Source: Solobacterium sp. (lineage in GTDB: Bacteria; Bacillota_I; Bacilli_A; Erysipelotrichales; Erysipelotrichaceae). Taken from it: a stretch of DNA of 64,000 bases. A program made the translations under genes and the position numbers. Below the pieces are notes generated by a model, which was not told the DNA's origin, made no database searches, and worked only from the letters and a program-made list of their open reading frames with translations. Below, in pieces: positions 25,917-35,900 of this stretch (the stretch's first letter is position 1; each line of letters begins with the position of its first letter). The stretch lies in the NCBI GenBank assembly GCA_017510405.1, contig JAFWNG010000021.1, forward strand, positions 1-64,000, written 5' to 3'.

Positions 25917-26855
25917 ATGACAAAAACCCAGCGCGAATACAAAGACCGGCTGTTCAGATTCCTGTTCGGCAGTTCGGAACATAAAGACTGGTCCCTTCAG
26001 CTGTACAACATCCTGATGGGAACGGAGTTTTCTGATCCCGATCAGCTGACGCTGTTTACGCTGGAAAATGTACTGTATAAAACCTGGAAAAATGACATTG
26101 CCATGATCGGTCCGGACGGCCGGCTTCTTCTTGTTGAACAGCAGTCCACCCCTTCGGTAAACCTCCCGGTCCGTATGCTTTCCTATGTATCCCAGAGTCT
26201 GAACAAGTATCTTGCCCTGACCGGGAGGACCTGGTTTGATGCCAGACCAATTGAAATCCCGGCACCTTTCTTCTATACTGTCTATAACGGTACTATACGG
26301 TTATCCGCATATACGATATCCCTGAGTTCCCTGTATTCCGGAACCGTTTCAGAGCAGGCTCTGGACCTGCGTACCGTCTGGATCGATATTAACGGAATAC
26401 AGGAAAATGAAGGTCACGGAAAATGCCGGCCTCTGTATGAATACCAGTGGTTTGTGAAACATGCGCGGCAGAATATGAAAAACATGTCCGGGTATCAGGC
26501 ATTTCGAAAAGCACTGGAAGATATGCCGGAAAACTTTGTCATTCGAAACTATCTGACGGCGAACCAGAAGGAGGTTATTATGCTCAGCCTGTATGAATAC
26601 GATGAAAAACTGGTACGGAAAAATGATGCGGAATACTATTATGAGAACGGTTTTCTGGACGGAGAGCGAAAAGGAAAAAACAAGGGACTAGCGGAAGGAA
26701 AGCTTGAAGGAGAGAGTGCCCAGGTCTGCCGGATGATCTGCAGCATCATGAAGAACCACGGTTTCTCTTTTGACGAAACATGCCGGTTCCTCTGTCTGAC
26801 CGAAGAAGAGATCCGAATCAGCAGGAAACGGCTGGAGGAGAGCGGCGTTCTCTGA
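25917..26855 (+). CDS. Rpn-family recombination-promoting nuclease/putative transposase (PD-(D/E)XK)
   Basis: A 312-residue protein of the Rpn / PDDEXK_2 transposase-like family. The nuclease core is visible as an aspartate in KNDIAMIGPDGRLLLVEQQST, giving the D...ExQ pattern, followed by helix MLSYVSQSLNKYLAL. The C-terminal 90 residues are a charged helical tail with LAEGKLEGESAQ, also common in this family. These proteins are numerous in gut Firmicutes and Bacteroidota and rarely carry terminal repeats; none are seen here. A good ribosome binding site (GGAGG) precedes the ATG. Confidence 0.82.
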   Translation: MTKTQREYKDRLFRFLFGSSEHKDWSLQLYNILMGTEFSDPDQLTLFTLENVLYKTWKNDIAMIGPDGRLLLVEQQSTPSVNLPVRMLSYVSQSLNKYLALTGRTWFDARPIEIPAPFFYTVYNGTIRLSAYTISLSSLYSGTVSEQALDLRTVWIDINGIQENEGHGKCRPLYEYQWFVKHARQNMKNMSGYQAFRKALEDMPENFVIRNYLTANQKEVIMLSLYEYDEKLVRKNDAEYYYENGFLDGERKGKNKGLAEGKLEGESAQVCRMICSIMKNHGFSFDETCRFLCLTEEEIRISRKRLEESGVL

Positions 26856-26860
26856 CAGAA

Positions 26861-26898
26861 ACAGGATCATGCACTGTACAGATGCATGATCCTGTTTT
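26861..26898. terminator. Bidirectional terminator
   Basis: A perfect 13-bp stem ACAGGATCATGCA / TGCATGATCCTGT with a 9-base loop followed by TTTC, between the Rpn gene (plus) and pepD (minus). Confidence 0.85.
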
Positions 26899-26905
26899 CA
26901 TGTAA

Positions 26906-28339
26906 TTACCGGCAGTCCTTCAGGATCTCGCAAAGGATCCTGTACGCATCATCGAATGACTGCAGTTCGAGGCGCTCATCCGGGGAATGGATCGCTTCAC
27001 TGATCGGACCGAATGTGATGATATCCATATCCGGATCCAGGCCTTTGATGATTCCGCACTCCAGTCCGCCGTGGGTCGCCCGTTCTTTATACTCCAGACC
27101 GTTCCGCTCGCATACCGCTCTGTAGATCTCACGCATCCGGCTGTTTTCACTGTACGCCCATCCCGCATATCCGGACGGGACTTCGGCATCCAGATCCAGC
27201 AGGGATGCCAGCGTAACGAGCCGGCTTGAAAGATCGTGACGCGCGCTGTCTTCCGCGGAACGGATCATGATCTCAAACCGCACCGTATCGTCTCTGACCG
27301 ATATAACGCCGAGATTCAGCGATGCGACTGTCAGTCCGTCGATCACCATGGAGCGGTGCTGGAAGCCGTTCGGCATCAGATAGATGCAGTTCAGCAGTGC
27401 GTCGGAGATCTCTTTCTGAATGCGGAAAGTGTATTCAGACGTCTCCTGCAGCACCACTTCCACACCGGGATCGCTGAACAGCAGTTCCCTGCGGATTGCT
27501 TCTGCGGACGCCTGCACAGACGCTTTCACAGCTTCTGCCGCGCTGTCCGACATAAATGTGAATACCGCTTCCCGCGGGATCGCGTTCATTTTCATGCCGC
27601 CTTTCAGCGTGCACAGCGTAATATCCAGATCATTGCCCTGTGCTTCCTTCAGGATGCGCGCCGCCAGCACATTGGCGTTGCCGCGTTCCATGTGGATCTC
27701 ACCGCCGGAATGACCGCCTTTCAGTCCTTTGACCGTCAGGATATACCCCGGCAGCTTACACGACTCATACTGCAGTTTTTTTGAGATGATGACGTCACTG
27801 ACACCGGCGGAACTCGTTGTCGTGCAGGACACCCCGCCGCCGTCCAGGGAAATATACCGGTGTCCGTGCAGGTCTTCTTTTGTCAGATACCCTGCCCCGA
27901 CCAGACCGATCTCCTCCATCGTCGTAAAGATGCACTCGAGCGACGGATGCGCCAGTGTATCGTCTTCCAGGATTGCCAGCATGTACGCCACACCGGTGCC
28001 GTCATCCGCACCCAGCGTCGTTCCCCGGGCATGAAGCCATCCGTCTTCCACATACAGATCCAGCGGATCTTTCTCAAAGTCATGGATCACATCATTATTT
28101 TTCTCACAGACCATATCCATATGCGCCTGCAGGATGACCGGTTCACTGTTTTCATATCCCGGTGATGCCGGCTTATCAATAGTCACGTTCCATACACTGT
28201 CCTGTTTATACGGCAAGCCATGTTTCCGCGCAAATTCGCATACATAGTCGCTGACCGCTTTTTCATTCCTTGATCCGTGCGGGATCTTTGAGATCTCATT
28301 GAAGTAGTAACAATACCGTTTGCCAAGATCGAATTCCAT
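26906..28339 (-). CDS. pepD: Aminoacyl-histidine dipeptidase (M20/PepD family)
   Basis: A 477-residue dizinc peptidase that cleaves Xaa-His and related dipeptides in the cytosol. Metal and catalytic residues are in order: LQAHMDMVCE (His, Asp), LGADDGTGVAYML (bridging Asp), FTTMEEIGLVGAG (catalytic Glu-Glu), YISLDGGG and THGGLECGI near the end. The length equals that of PepD proteins. The gene stands alone between two terminators. Confidence 0.92.
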   Translation of the reverse strand: MEFDLGKRYCYYFNEISKIPHGSRNEKAVSDYVCEFARKHGLPYKQDSVWNVTIDKPASPGYENSEPVILQAHMDMVCEKNNDVIHDFEKDPLDLYVEDGWLHARGTTLGADDGTGVAYMLAILEDDTLAHPSLECIFTTMEEIGLVGAGYLTKEDLHGHRYISLDGGGVSCTTTSSAGVSDVIISKKLQYESCKLPGYILTVKGLKGGHSGGEIHMERGNANVLAARILKEAQGNDLDITLCTLKGGMKMNAIPREAVFTFMSDSAAEAVKASVQASAEAIRRELLFSDPGVEVVLQETSEYTFRIQKEISDALLNCIYLMPNGFQHRSMVIDGLTVASLNLGVISVRDDTVRFEIMIRSAEDSARHDLSSRLVTLASLLDLDAEVPSGYAGWAYSENSRMREIYRAVCERNGLEYKERATHGGLECGIIKGLDPDMDIITFGPISEAIHSPDERLELQSFDDAYRILCEILKDCR

Positions 28340-28414
28340 GGTTAAATCTCCTTTGTTCTCTATTATAAACGCGAAGATCAGCCTTACATCAAAGATGACC
28401 GGGGCTGATCCTGT

Positions 28415-30193
28415 TTACCTGTAGATTTCTTCTTTCAGATGCGGGAACTTGCAGAACACTCTCTGTGAGAGCGCTGCCGAGCATATCATTGCCTTATAGC
28501 GGAAATAACTTGCGGCATAAACACGCGGAAGCTGTTTCAGCTGTTTCTCGCTGATCCGGAATACCGACAGGATCCGGACTGCCATCAGTTCTCCTGTTTC
28601 TATGTCTTTTTCATCCGGAAGATTTTCCCGGCCTTCATAGAAATACTGCTTCATGTTTACGAGTTCCGGCCTCATGAACATCCTGTCGATATCCAGCCAG
28701 ATCTGGGCAAACGTCAAAAGTGCCTTCACGGAAAGTGTTTCCTCCGCAGCGCCATCCTCTTCCTCTTCTTCTTCCGTCACAAACGTATACTGATTCATGG
28801 AACAGCGGATGATCCGGCTGGAATAGATCCTCTCCTTGAAGCGTTCATGCGTCTCGCGGAGTTCTTTCGGAATAAACGGAAGAAGCGCTTCGGAATACTG
28901 CAGATTGTCGCGGATCCATTCCGCCGCCGCAAGCCCCTTTTTATACTCCATGGAATTGGCAGGAAGTTCAGTTCCTTCCATGAAATAACGTTTCAGGCGG
29001 TAATAATCCGGATGATAGAACAGTTCCTCGATCTGCTGCCACAGATCCATGTACGCACTCAGGGCATCCGGTTCTTTTACGACGCGGCGCTTTTTCTTCC
29101 GTTTCCCTGCTTCCGCCGCATAGAGTTCTGCGAGTTTCCCATCGAGTACCTGCAGTGTCGATTCCGGATCCATATCGTGTACATACACATTGCCGTAAAG
29201 CGCATCCGGACAGCACAGCCGGAATCCTCTGGCAGCCATCTTTGCCTCATGTTCCGGCAGGAAAGCCTTGAAATAAATTTTCGCGAAAAAGATGCGTTCC
29301 CGCGCTTTTTTCCTGAGCATGTCAATGAAATGATCCCAGAGCATTTTATAGCTTTCCGCCGACTCGGAAGAAGGAATCACGCTGAGATTCAGAAGGTAGC
29401 CGGTATGCCAGCCGGGACGGTAGAGATTATCCACGGTATCTGCCGAAAGATCCGTATCGATCAGCTGTCCCCTTTTCATCCTGGCTTCGTATTCCCCCGA
29501 AAGCCCGACGATCGAATAGTTCCCGATTATGTGATATTCATCGTCAATGACCAGCGCTGTATAATCCGGGTATCTTCCGATGATCTCAGCCCATTGTTCC
29601 GGCGTGCCCGCCGTTTCTGCCGGCATGCCCGGATACAGATTCATGTCATTCTCGGAAAATGCCCTTTCGGCATCCAGCGGACTGATTTGCTTCGGATCGG
29701 CTTCGGAGAGACCGATCACCCGGCACCGGCTCAGCCGCAGAGACCGCTGCTTTGTCTTCAATGCGTTCTGCACGAATACGCAGATTTCCGAGATCGTATT
29801 CCTGCGGCGGTCGTAGATCTGATGGTAGCGAAGTTCGCGCGGCATTTCTTCCGCAGGAATTCCGTCCACATAAGAAAGAAGCTTTCCGCCAGGTTTCCGG
29901 CTGCTGAGAATATCATTATGAAAACTGCTCCATTCGTACTCCACCCAGTTCGAATGCAGATTTGCTGCGGAGGTACCGACTGCCACCAGCACGCTGCACC
30001 GGTCCAGAGCGTCGTTGATCACCCGGCTGTAGTCCGATTCACCGAGTTTCCGGATCGACTCGCTCGCATAAAAACAGCAGATCCCCTGTGTTGTCAGCGC
30101 ATCGTACAATTCCTCCGCCAGTACGGAATCCGGTGTAAGATCCCCGTTTTCATCCGAATGCTTATAAGATAAAAAGACGTCAAACTCTGCCAT
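28415..30193 (-). CDS. TIR-domain protein with long uncharacterised C-terminal region
   Basis: A 592-residue cytosolic protein. Residues 1-130 form a TIR domain: EFDVFLSYKHSDENGD at the start, CCFYASESI, and SNWVEYEWSSFHND, whose glutamate fits the position of the catalytic residue of NAD-cleaving TIRs. Residues about 170-330 contain LVIDDEYHIIGNYSIVGLSGEYE and GFRLCCPDALYGNV, which look like a GNAT-type acyltransferase fold, though not confirmed. The rest is helical and carries an acidic run (EEEEEEDGAAEE). Start at 30193 with AGAGGAAG. Not in an operon. NAD-dependent defence or signalling is possible but unproven. Confidence 0.75.
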   Translation of the reverse strand: MAEFDVFLSYKHSDENGDLTPDSVLAEELYDALTTQGICCFYASESIRKLGESDYSRVINDALDRCSVLVAVGTSAANLHSNWVEYEWSSFHNDILSSRKPGGKLLSYVDGIPAEEMPRELRYHQIYDRRRNTISEICVFVQNALKTKQRSLRLSRCRVIGLSEADPKQISPLDAERAFSENDMNLYPGMPAETAGTPEQWAEIIGRYPDYTALVIDDEYHIIGNYSIVGLSGEYEARMKRGQLIDTDLSADTVDNLYRPGWHTGYLLNLSVIPSSESAESYKMLWDHFIDMLRKKARERIFFAKIYFKAFLPEHEAKMAARGFRLCCPDALYGNVYVHDMDPESTLQVLDGKLAELYAAEAGKRKKKRRVVKEPDALSAYMDLWQQIEELFYHPDYYRLKRYFMEGTELPANSMEYKKGLAAAEWIRDNLQYSEALLPFIPKELRETHERFKERIYSSRIIRCSMNQYTFVTEEEEEEDGAAEETLSVKALLTFAQIWLDIDRMFMRPELVNMKQYFYEGRENLPDEKDIETGELMAVRILSVFRISEKQLKQLPRVYAASYFRYKAMICSAALSQRVFCKFPHLKEEIYR

Positions 30194-30477
30194 ATGCTTC
30201 CTCTGCCGCCGCAGCACTGCAGTATGCCCGGCTTCCCTGCAAATAGTATATTCAGTATAACATACAGTATTTCCGTTCCTTCGTTCTGTGTAAAAGAAAA
30301 AGGGCCTCTGGCCAAGGCACTCTTTCTATGTCAAACGGGGAGGGAAAGAAAATGATTCTTCTCTTGAGCATATAATACCGAAAAGATGTGTTGAAATTAT
30401 GTAAGACTCGTGAAAGATTCGTGAAATATCACTTATTTCCTGTTTCAGGTGATCCCGCCCCTGTTGAGCCGGAACTG
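30194..30477. other. Non-coding gap upstream of the TIR gene
   Basis: No gene is seen. On the minus strand a small hairpin (GGCC-AGA-GGCC near 30304-30314) is followed by TTTTTC and could be a weak terminator for transcripts entering from the small membrane-protein gene. Confidence 0.4.
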
Positions 30478-30500
30478 AAAAAGCACCGTTTCCGGCGCTT
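30478..30500 (-). terminator. Terminator of the small membrane protein gene
   Basis: On the minus strand AGCGCC pairs with GGTGCT around a 6-base loop and is followed by five T, 27 bases past the stop of the 52-residue gene. Confidence 0.6.
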
Positions 30501-30526
30501 CTGTTTATTATTTTCCGGGCGCAGCG

Positions 30527-30685
30527 TTACTCTTTTTTATTGCGGAGCGATTCCGCCATTACCAGGATGCCGAAAGCCATGATCGTAATATTCAGCACTT
30601 TGACGATCGGACTCAGTTCCATAAAGAATGTAACGATCAGGGCAATGATCATTACCAGCATCAGAATCAGGTTTCTCCAGTTCAT
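30527..30685 (-). CDS. Small (52-residue) membrane protein
   Basis: An ATG at 30685 with a GGAGG ribosome binding site opens 52 codons. The product starts MNWRNLILMLVMIIALIVTFF and has a second hydrophobic stretch (VLNITIMAFGILVMA) before a charged end ESLRNKKE, so it should span the membrane twice as a hairpin. A terminator follows. I do not recognise a family. Confidence 0.65.
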   Translation of the reverse strand: MNWRNLILMLVMIIALIVTFFMELSPIVKVLNITIMAFGILVMAESLRNKKE

Positions 30686-30751
30686 ACTTCCTCCAGATTG
30701 TTAATATCATAGCAGGAACGCCCGCGATTGTGTATAATAATGTCTGCACAC

Positions 30752-30828
30752 GTCCTTGTAGCTCACCTGGATAGAGCGTACGCCTCCTAAGCGTAAGGCA
30801 GTGGGTTCGAGTCCCGCCAAGGACGCCA
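30752..30828 (+). tRNA. tRNA-Arg (CCT anticodon), reads AGG
   Basis: The acceptor arms GTCCTTG and CAAGGAC pair fully, the anticodon stem TACGC/GCGTA encloses the loop CTCCTAA (anticodon CCT), and the T-loop is GGTTCGAGTCC. Discriminator G and CCA are encoded. A TATAAT lies at 30733-30738, a likely -10, with no clear -35. Confidence 0.95.
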
Positions 30829-30834
30829 TTGATC

Positions 30835-30862
30835 ACGGAATCTCACGGGATTCCGTTTTTTT
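30835..30862 (+). terminator. Terminator of tRNA-Arg
   Basis: A perfect 8-bp stem ACGGAATC/GATTCCGT followed by seven T, a few bases after the CCA. It abuts the stop codon of the converging gene. Confidence 0.88.
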
Positions 30863-31934
30863 ATCCGCGGATCAGGTAAGACAGCAGTTCTTCCTTTGAC
30901 ATATTTTCGATGCCGAAGTCCGACAGATCCCTGCCGGTCTTCCAGCAGTCCCGGTTCATGATGGATCCGCCCAGAGTAACCATGGAATCCATGATCGGTG
31001 TATCCACGCCGATCTGTCTGGCCAGTTTGGACCATACTGCCAGACCGAACGGAATATCCTCGGTATAGTAGCGGTAATTAAACGTCGGCGGGATCGCGAT
31101 CTTCGCAAAGGACGGATTCCCCGATACAGCCACACGCACGTCATCCGTCTCAATGGCGGAACCGATCTCATGGGCAACAATATCACTGTGATACCCGAGC
31201 GCTTTCAGGATCGAACAGCGCTCTTCGTCCAGCTGTTCCGTCGCTCTTGCCACACAGTCGCTGAAGCCTTCTGTGTAGTAATAGAACGGTTCTTTCGCAT
31301 ATTCAATACGCCCTGCATTCAGGATGCACCCAGGCACATGAATGATTGGATTGAGGCTGGACAGTCCGCACGCAATAACGCTCTCACAGGCCGTTACACC
31401 CGGGAACAGCTGCGAGATCACAGCGACGGCTTCTTCTGTATGCTCTGCCGGCATCACACCGACTTTGAGCGGTTCAAAGCGGCTCATAACGAGTACCTGT
31501 CCGTCCCCGAGCAGACGCACAGCATACGGCAGCGTATGCGATTCGCCGACAACGATCTGCTTTCCTGCTTTCCGGAATTCCTTATAGAACGTCAGGGATC
31601 CGAAAGTACCCGGAAGAACAAACACATACTGGCCTTCCCGGACTGCTTCCGCCAGTTTTCCGGCCAGTCCGTTATGCACGAACGCCGGTACCGTGACCAG
31701 GATGACTTCGGCATCTTTCACCGCTTCTTCCAGATCACACGTCACGCGGAAGATCTCAGCCGTTCCGCTGCCGATCGCACCTTTATACTCGATCTTATGC
31801 GTGTCAAAGACCGACTGCATATGTGAAACGAAACGTTCGTCTTCATACAGCGTCACTTCAAATCCCTTCACCGAAAGATCTGCGGCTGCAGCGTGTCCGC
31901 CGTTCCCGCCGCCCAGAATTGTAATATGCTTCAT
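30861..31934 (-). CDS. NAD/NADP octopine/nopaline (opine) dehydrogenase-family protein
   Basis: A 357-residue dehydrogenase. The N-terminal Rossmann motif is ITILGGGNGGHAAAADLSVKG; the C-terminal opine-dehydrogenase domain carries the conserved NPIIHVPGCILNAGRIE, containing the catalytic histidine. The family condenses an amino acid with a keto acid, or reduces similar imines, using NAD(P)H. The partner substrates are not inferable. The gene stands alone with AAAGGAG before the ATG. Confidence 0.83.
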   Translation of the reverse strand: MKHITILGGGNGGHAAAADLSVKGFEVTLYEDERFVSHMQSVFDTHKIEYKGAIGSGTAEIFRVTCDLEEAVKDAEVILVTVPAFVHNGLAGKLAEAVREGQYVFVLPGTFGSLTFYKEFRKAGKQIVVGESHTLPYAVRLLGDGQVLVMSRFEPLKVGVMPAEHTEEAVAVISQLFPGVTACESVIACGLSSLNPIIHVPGCILNAGRIEYAKEPFYYYTEGFSDCVARATEQLDEERCSILKALGYHSDIVAHEIGSAIETDDVRVAVSGNPSFAKIAIPPTFNYRYYTEDIPFGLAVWSKLARQIGVDTPIMDSMVTLGGSIMNRDCWKTGRDLSDFGIENMSKEELLSYLIRG

Positions 31935-32006
31935 GATGATATACGCTCCTTTTTTCCTGCTTTCATTATAGCGCTGCCGGATGGACAGGACGCACCGATC
32001 CGCCGG

Positions 32007-32864
32007 TTATGACTTTTCCAGTTCTTCTTTCAGATTGAACAGGATCTCTTCCCGGACCTCCTCCGGCAGTTCAAGAGCATTTGCTGCATCTTCCGGCTTC
32101 AGGCCCAGATTATTTACCAGATCCGCCAGTACCGATACCATGGTATCCATCTGGATCAGGGTGAACATCAGTGCCAGTTCCTCACTGTCTTTTGGAAGAT
32201 CCAGATCATTGATTTTGGAAATGAGCTGCTTTGTTTCCGCCGCAGTATCCGCTTCTTCTTTTTCTTCGTACGGCTCTTCTTTCGGAGCGTCTTCCGGGAT
32301 CGTGAAGGATCCGTTTTCCGGAACCGGGAATGTCATCAGAAATTCATTCATTTCGTCCGGATCAAATTCATACATGTCCGGGTCTCCGGCCCACTCCAGC
32401 AGATCCGGATCCGCATTCTCCGGATCCTTCCAGGCCGCAAGCAGTTCATAGTATCCCCATACACCTCCGACATCTTCGATCAAGTTGTCTCCTTTATGTT
32501 TCTTCAGCACAGCATACGGCACCGCATGTTCTTCCATGATTGCTTCGCGGACGATCTGGAACTCCCAGTTATCGCCGAAATCATACGTGTAGCTGAAACG
32601 GGGATACATTTCGAATTCTTCCAGACTGTGTCTCGCCATGACCAGCATCTGCCGGAACCAGTCCATATCTTCGACCGGATTCTCCTGCAGGCAGATCTCC
32701 GAATTCGGAAAGCTGAACTCCGCCAGATGTCTTCCTTCGAAACCGAACAGCAGCTGGATCACATCGGAAAACTGCTTGAAGCTCATATTTGCCGGTACAT
32801 CAACGCGCCTCCAGATGGGAGGCTTGGAATGTTTCAGTGTGATCTTGAACCGATACGCTTTCAT
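32007..32864 (-). CDS. pRiA4b ORF-3-like (PF07929) protein
   Basis: A 285-residue protein whose first ~170 residues match the plasmid pRiA4b ORF-3 family: YRFKITLKHSKPPIWRRVDVPANMSFKQFSDVIQ opens the domain and YTYDFGDNWEF is its second hallmark, followed by GGVWGYYELL. The family is common on plasmids and IS elements but also chromosomal; function is unknown. The C-terminal ~110 residues are acidic and specific to this protein. The ATG at 32864 with AGGAG is chosen over an in-frame start at 32912. Confidence 0.82.
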   Translation of the reverse strand: MKAYRFKITLKHSKPPIWRRVDVPANMSFKQFSDVIQLLFGFEGRHLAEFSFPNSEICLQENPVEDMDWFRQMLVMARHSLEEFEMYPRFSYTYDFGDNWEFQIVREAIMEEHAVPYAVLKKHKGDNLIEDVGGVWGYYELLAAWKDPENADPDLLEWAGDPDMYEFDPDEMNEFLMTFPVPENGSFTIPEDAPKEEPYEEKEEADTAAETKQLISKINDLDLPKDSEELALMFTLIQMDTMVSVLADLVNNLGLKPEDAANALELPEEVREEILFNLKEELEKS

Positions 32865-32910
32865 GATGATTACTCCTGTACTTCTTTTTTTCATTATAAT
32901 CTGCCGCGTC

Positions 32911-32940
32911 AAAAAAACAGGAGTGAATTGTACTCCTGTT
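32911..32940 (-). terminator. Terminator of the TIR-TPR gene
   Basis: On the minus strand AACAGGAGT/ACTCCTGTT (9 bp, perfect) followed by seven T, overlapping the stop codon of the TIR-TPR gene. Confidence 0.85.
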
Positions 32941-35900
32941 ATCGTTTATCTTTCAGCAGTGCCGCAGCTTTGAGCATTTTGCCGCTTCTGACATAGGCCG
33001 CGTGCAGGTTGTTGAGCGCCGCCTGGGTACGCGGGTGGTTGAGGCCAAGCGTACTGCGGTATCCGGAATACACTTCTTCCCCCAGCTGTACGGAAGTCTT
33101 CCAGTCACCGCTCATGCCGTAATACCACATGAGATTATTGCCGGCAAACAGTGTATCCGGATGATTTTTCCCGTGCAGGCGGACACGTGCTTCGTAGACC
33201 GTCTTCAGGCATTCCACCGCTTTTCCCGGCTGCCCGTTATTGCCGTAGGCCACGGCAAGATTATTCAGCGAGAGCAGCGTGCTCGGATGTTCTTTTCCGA
33301 TCACAGTGCATCGTTTCCGGTAGACCAGTTCTCCCTGCGAGATCGCAAGCCGGTAGCTGCCGTTGTTGAGATGTCCCAGTGCCACTTCGTGCAGCGCTGC
33401 CAGGGTATCAGGATGATCTTCTCCGAACACTTCGCGGCGCAGACTGTAGGAACGCTCCGCCATCTTCAGAGCATTGGCATAGTCTTTCGCGTTGCCGTAG
33501 AAGACCGCCATGTTATTCACGTACAGCATCGTACGCCGGTTCTTTGGACCAAGCTTGCGTTCGGCTGCGCTCAGTGCCTGCGTCTCATAGCGGATCGCGT
33601 CATCATAGCGGCCGAGATTGGAACTGCAGATCGCCAGCATGTTTACGTCTTCGATCGTGTCCATGTGGTCATCCCCAAGCACCTGGCGGCTTGTCCGGTA
33701 CAGCTCCGTGCCGCGTTCGATCGCTTCGCTGTATCGCCCGCATGTATTGAGATAACGCACCAGAGTGCGCAGCGCGCCCAGGGTCTGCACATGCCTGTCG
33801 CCGAACTGACGGACCGTGGCACGGTACGCGATCTCCGCATATTCCAGCGACTTTGCGTAATCACCGGTCTGTTCATAGCTTTCCGCAAGCGCAGTCAGTG
33901 CGCTGATGGTATCCGGATGGTCTTCTCCCAGGATCTCACCGCGGTCGACGTAGACTTCTTCCATCTGTTCGATCGCCTGCGTATAATTGCCGCTTTTGCG
34001 GTTGTATACCGATGTATTGAACAGGGAAAGCAGCGTATTCGGATGTTTCGGGCCTAGATTCTGCCGGCGCCATGCATAGACTTCTTTCATCACCGGCAGC
34101 GCCTCACGGAAGTTTCCCGAATCCCCGAGACATATGCCCAGTGTGCTGCGGTAATTCACCGTCTCAGCATTGTCATCTCCGATGACCCGGCGTCTTCCCT
34201 CGTATGCTTCGCGCGCACAGCGGATGGCTTCGGGATATTTCAAAGCCTTCAGATATGTCTGTGCCAGTCCGTGCAGTGCGGAATAGGTATTCGGATGGTC
34301 ACTGCCGAGAACTGCCTTGCGCTTTTCATATACCTTTCTGCCCAGGGCCTCTGCCTCATCGGTCCTTCTGTCAGCGCGCAGATGTCCGGCAAGAGCAAAC
34401 CACACCTCCCATGTCTTCGGATGATCCTCTCCCAGACGCTTCTCTGAAGCAGCCGCAGCCTGCCGGGAAATATCCAGAGCGCGGATCAGATCCCCGTCAG
34501 CGGAATACGCATCCGCAAGATCCTGCATCGTCCGGATCGTGACCGGATGGTCTTCTCCCAGCAGTTTTTTCTGACCGCGGTATGCTTTCTGCATATAGCT
34601 GAGAGCGGTATGGGGATCTCCGTTCCGGCCGGTGCATTCCGATAATGTCTTCAGACTTCTGTACGTTTCCGGATGGTCTTCCCCCAGTACTTCCCGGTGC
34701 TTCGCGTAGGAAAGATACGCAATGGTAGCGGCCTTGCTGTACTGTCCGTTATTCAGATAGGCATAGGCCAGGTTATTCTGCGTCAGAAGTGTTCGGGAAT
34801 CTTTTTCCCCAACCGTCTTCAGATACAGATGATAGGCTTTCAGCAGATATTCCAGTTCTTTGTCATACATTCCGCAGTCACTGGAATAGACGCCGAGGTT
34901 CTGCAGGGAAATGATCGTCGCCCTGTCCTCTTCACCGAACAGTGCTTTCCGCTTCTCATAGACCTGTTTCCCGTATTCCAGCGCCTTGCGGTAACTGCCG
35001 CACTCGCTGGTATATACCGAGAGGTCGCTCAGGACACGCAGAGCCGTTGCGCTGTCTCTGCCGAAGACCTGTTCATAGGTACTGTACGTATCTTCCAGAA
35101 GCTTCAGCGCCTTCTCATAGGAACCGGCATCGGAGAGAATACTGCAGTATTCCAGCAGTGCCGTAAGATATTCTTCGGATGTATCGCCATGCTCTTTCCG
35201 TTTCTGCTGTACCAGGGCTTCCTGCCATTTTGCAGCTTTGCGGTAATCCAGCACGACGCCGGTACCGTTTTTATACATGGATACGAGCTTGTGCATAGCT
35301 TCGGCAAGACCGCTCTCTGCCGCCTCGGTGATCAGTACGACACCGCGGGAACGGTCGGTCTCCACGTCAATGCCGTCAAGATATGCCAGGCCGATCAGGA
35401 AGGTATGTACAGCGTCCTTGCGGCGTGTCTGCAGCTTCAGCGACGATACCGCGTCCTTCAGCATTTTCCGCAGCTGGGCATCGTTCTTGCCGTCGGTGCA
35501 GTCAGGAATGCCGGGATACTGTTTCTTCAGTTCTTCTTCATCGGTATCCTTCATGGCAACCGGAAAGATCGGCTTTCCCATCGAGTGAGCAGCCGGGTAT
35601 TCGACGTTCTTGACGTAGTTTTCTTCATTGATCAGGTTCGGTGTGACCAGCAGAGTAAACAGTTCGCTCTTATGCAGCGCCTGTTCGATCGTTTCATCGA
35701 ACTTCTCACCGGGAACGAGATACTCATCGTACCAGATCGCGATATCCCGGTATTCATCGTACCGGTGGATCATGCGCATGAGTTCATTGGCATACGTACG
35801 GTCTTTTTTCCGATAGCTCAGGAAGATGTAGAAATCGAACGCTTCCTGGATCCTCTGTACCGTTTCCTCGGATACCAGTACCGACTCCAGATATTTCTTC

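Noticed and set aside
32007-32864. IS element around the pRiA4b-type gene
   Set aside because: No terminal inverted repeats, target-site duplication or transposase lie beside it; chromosomal copies of this family are common.
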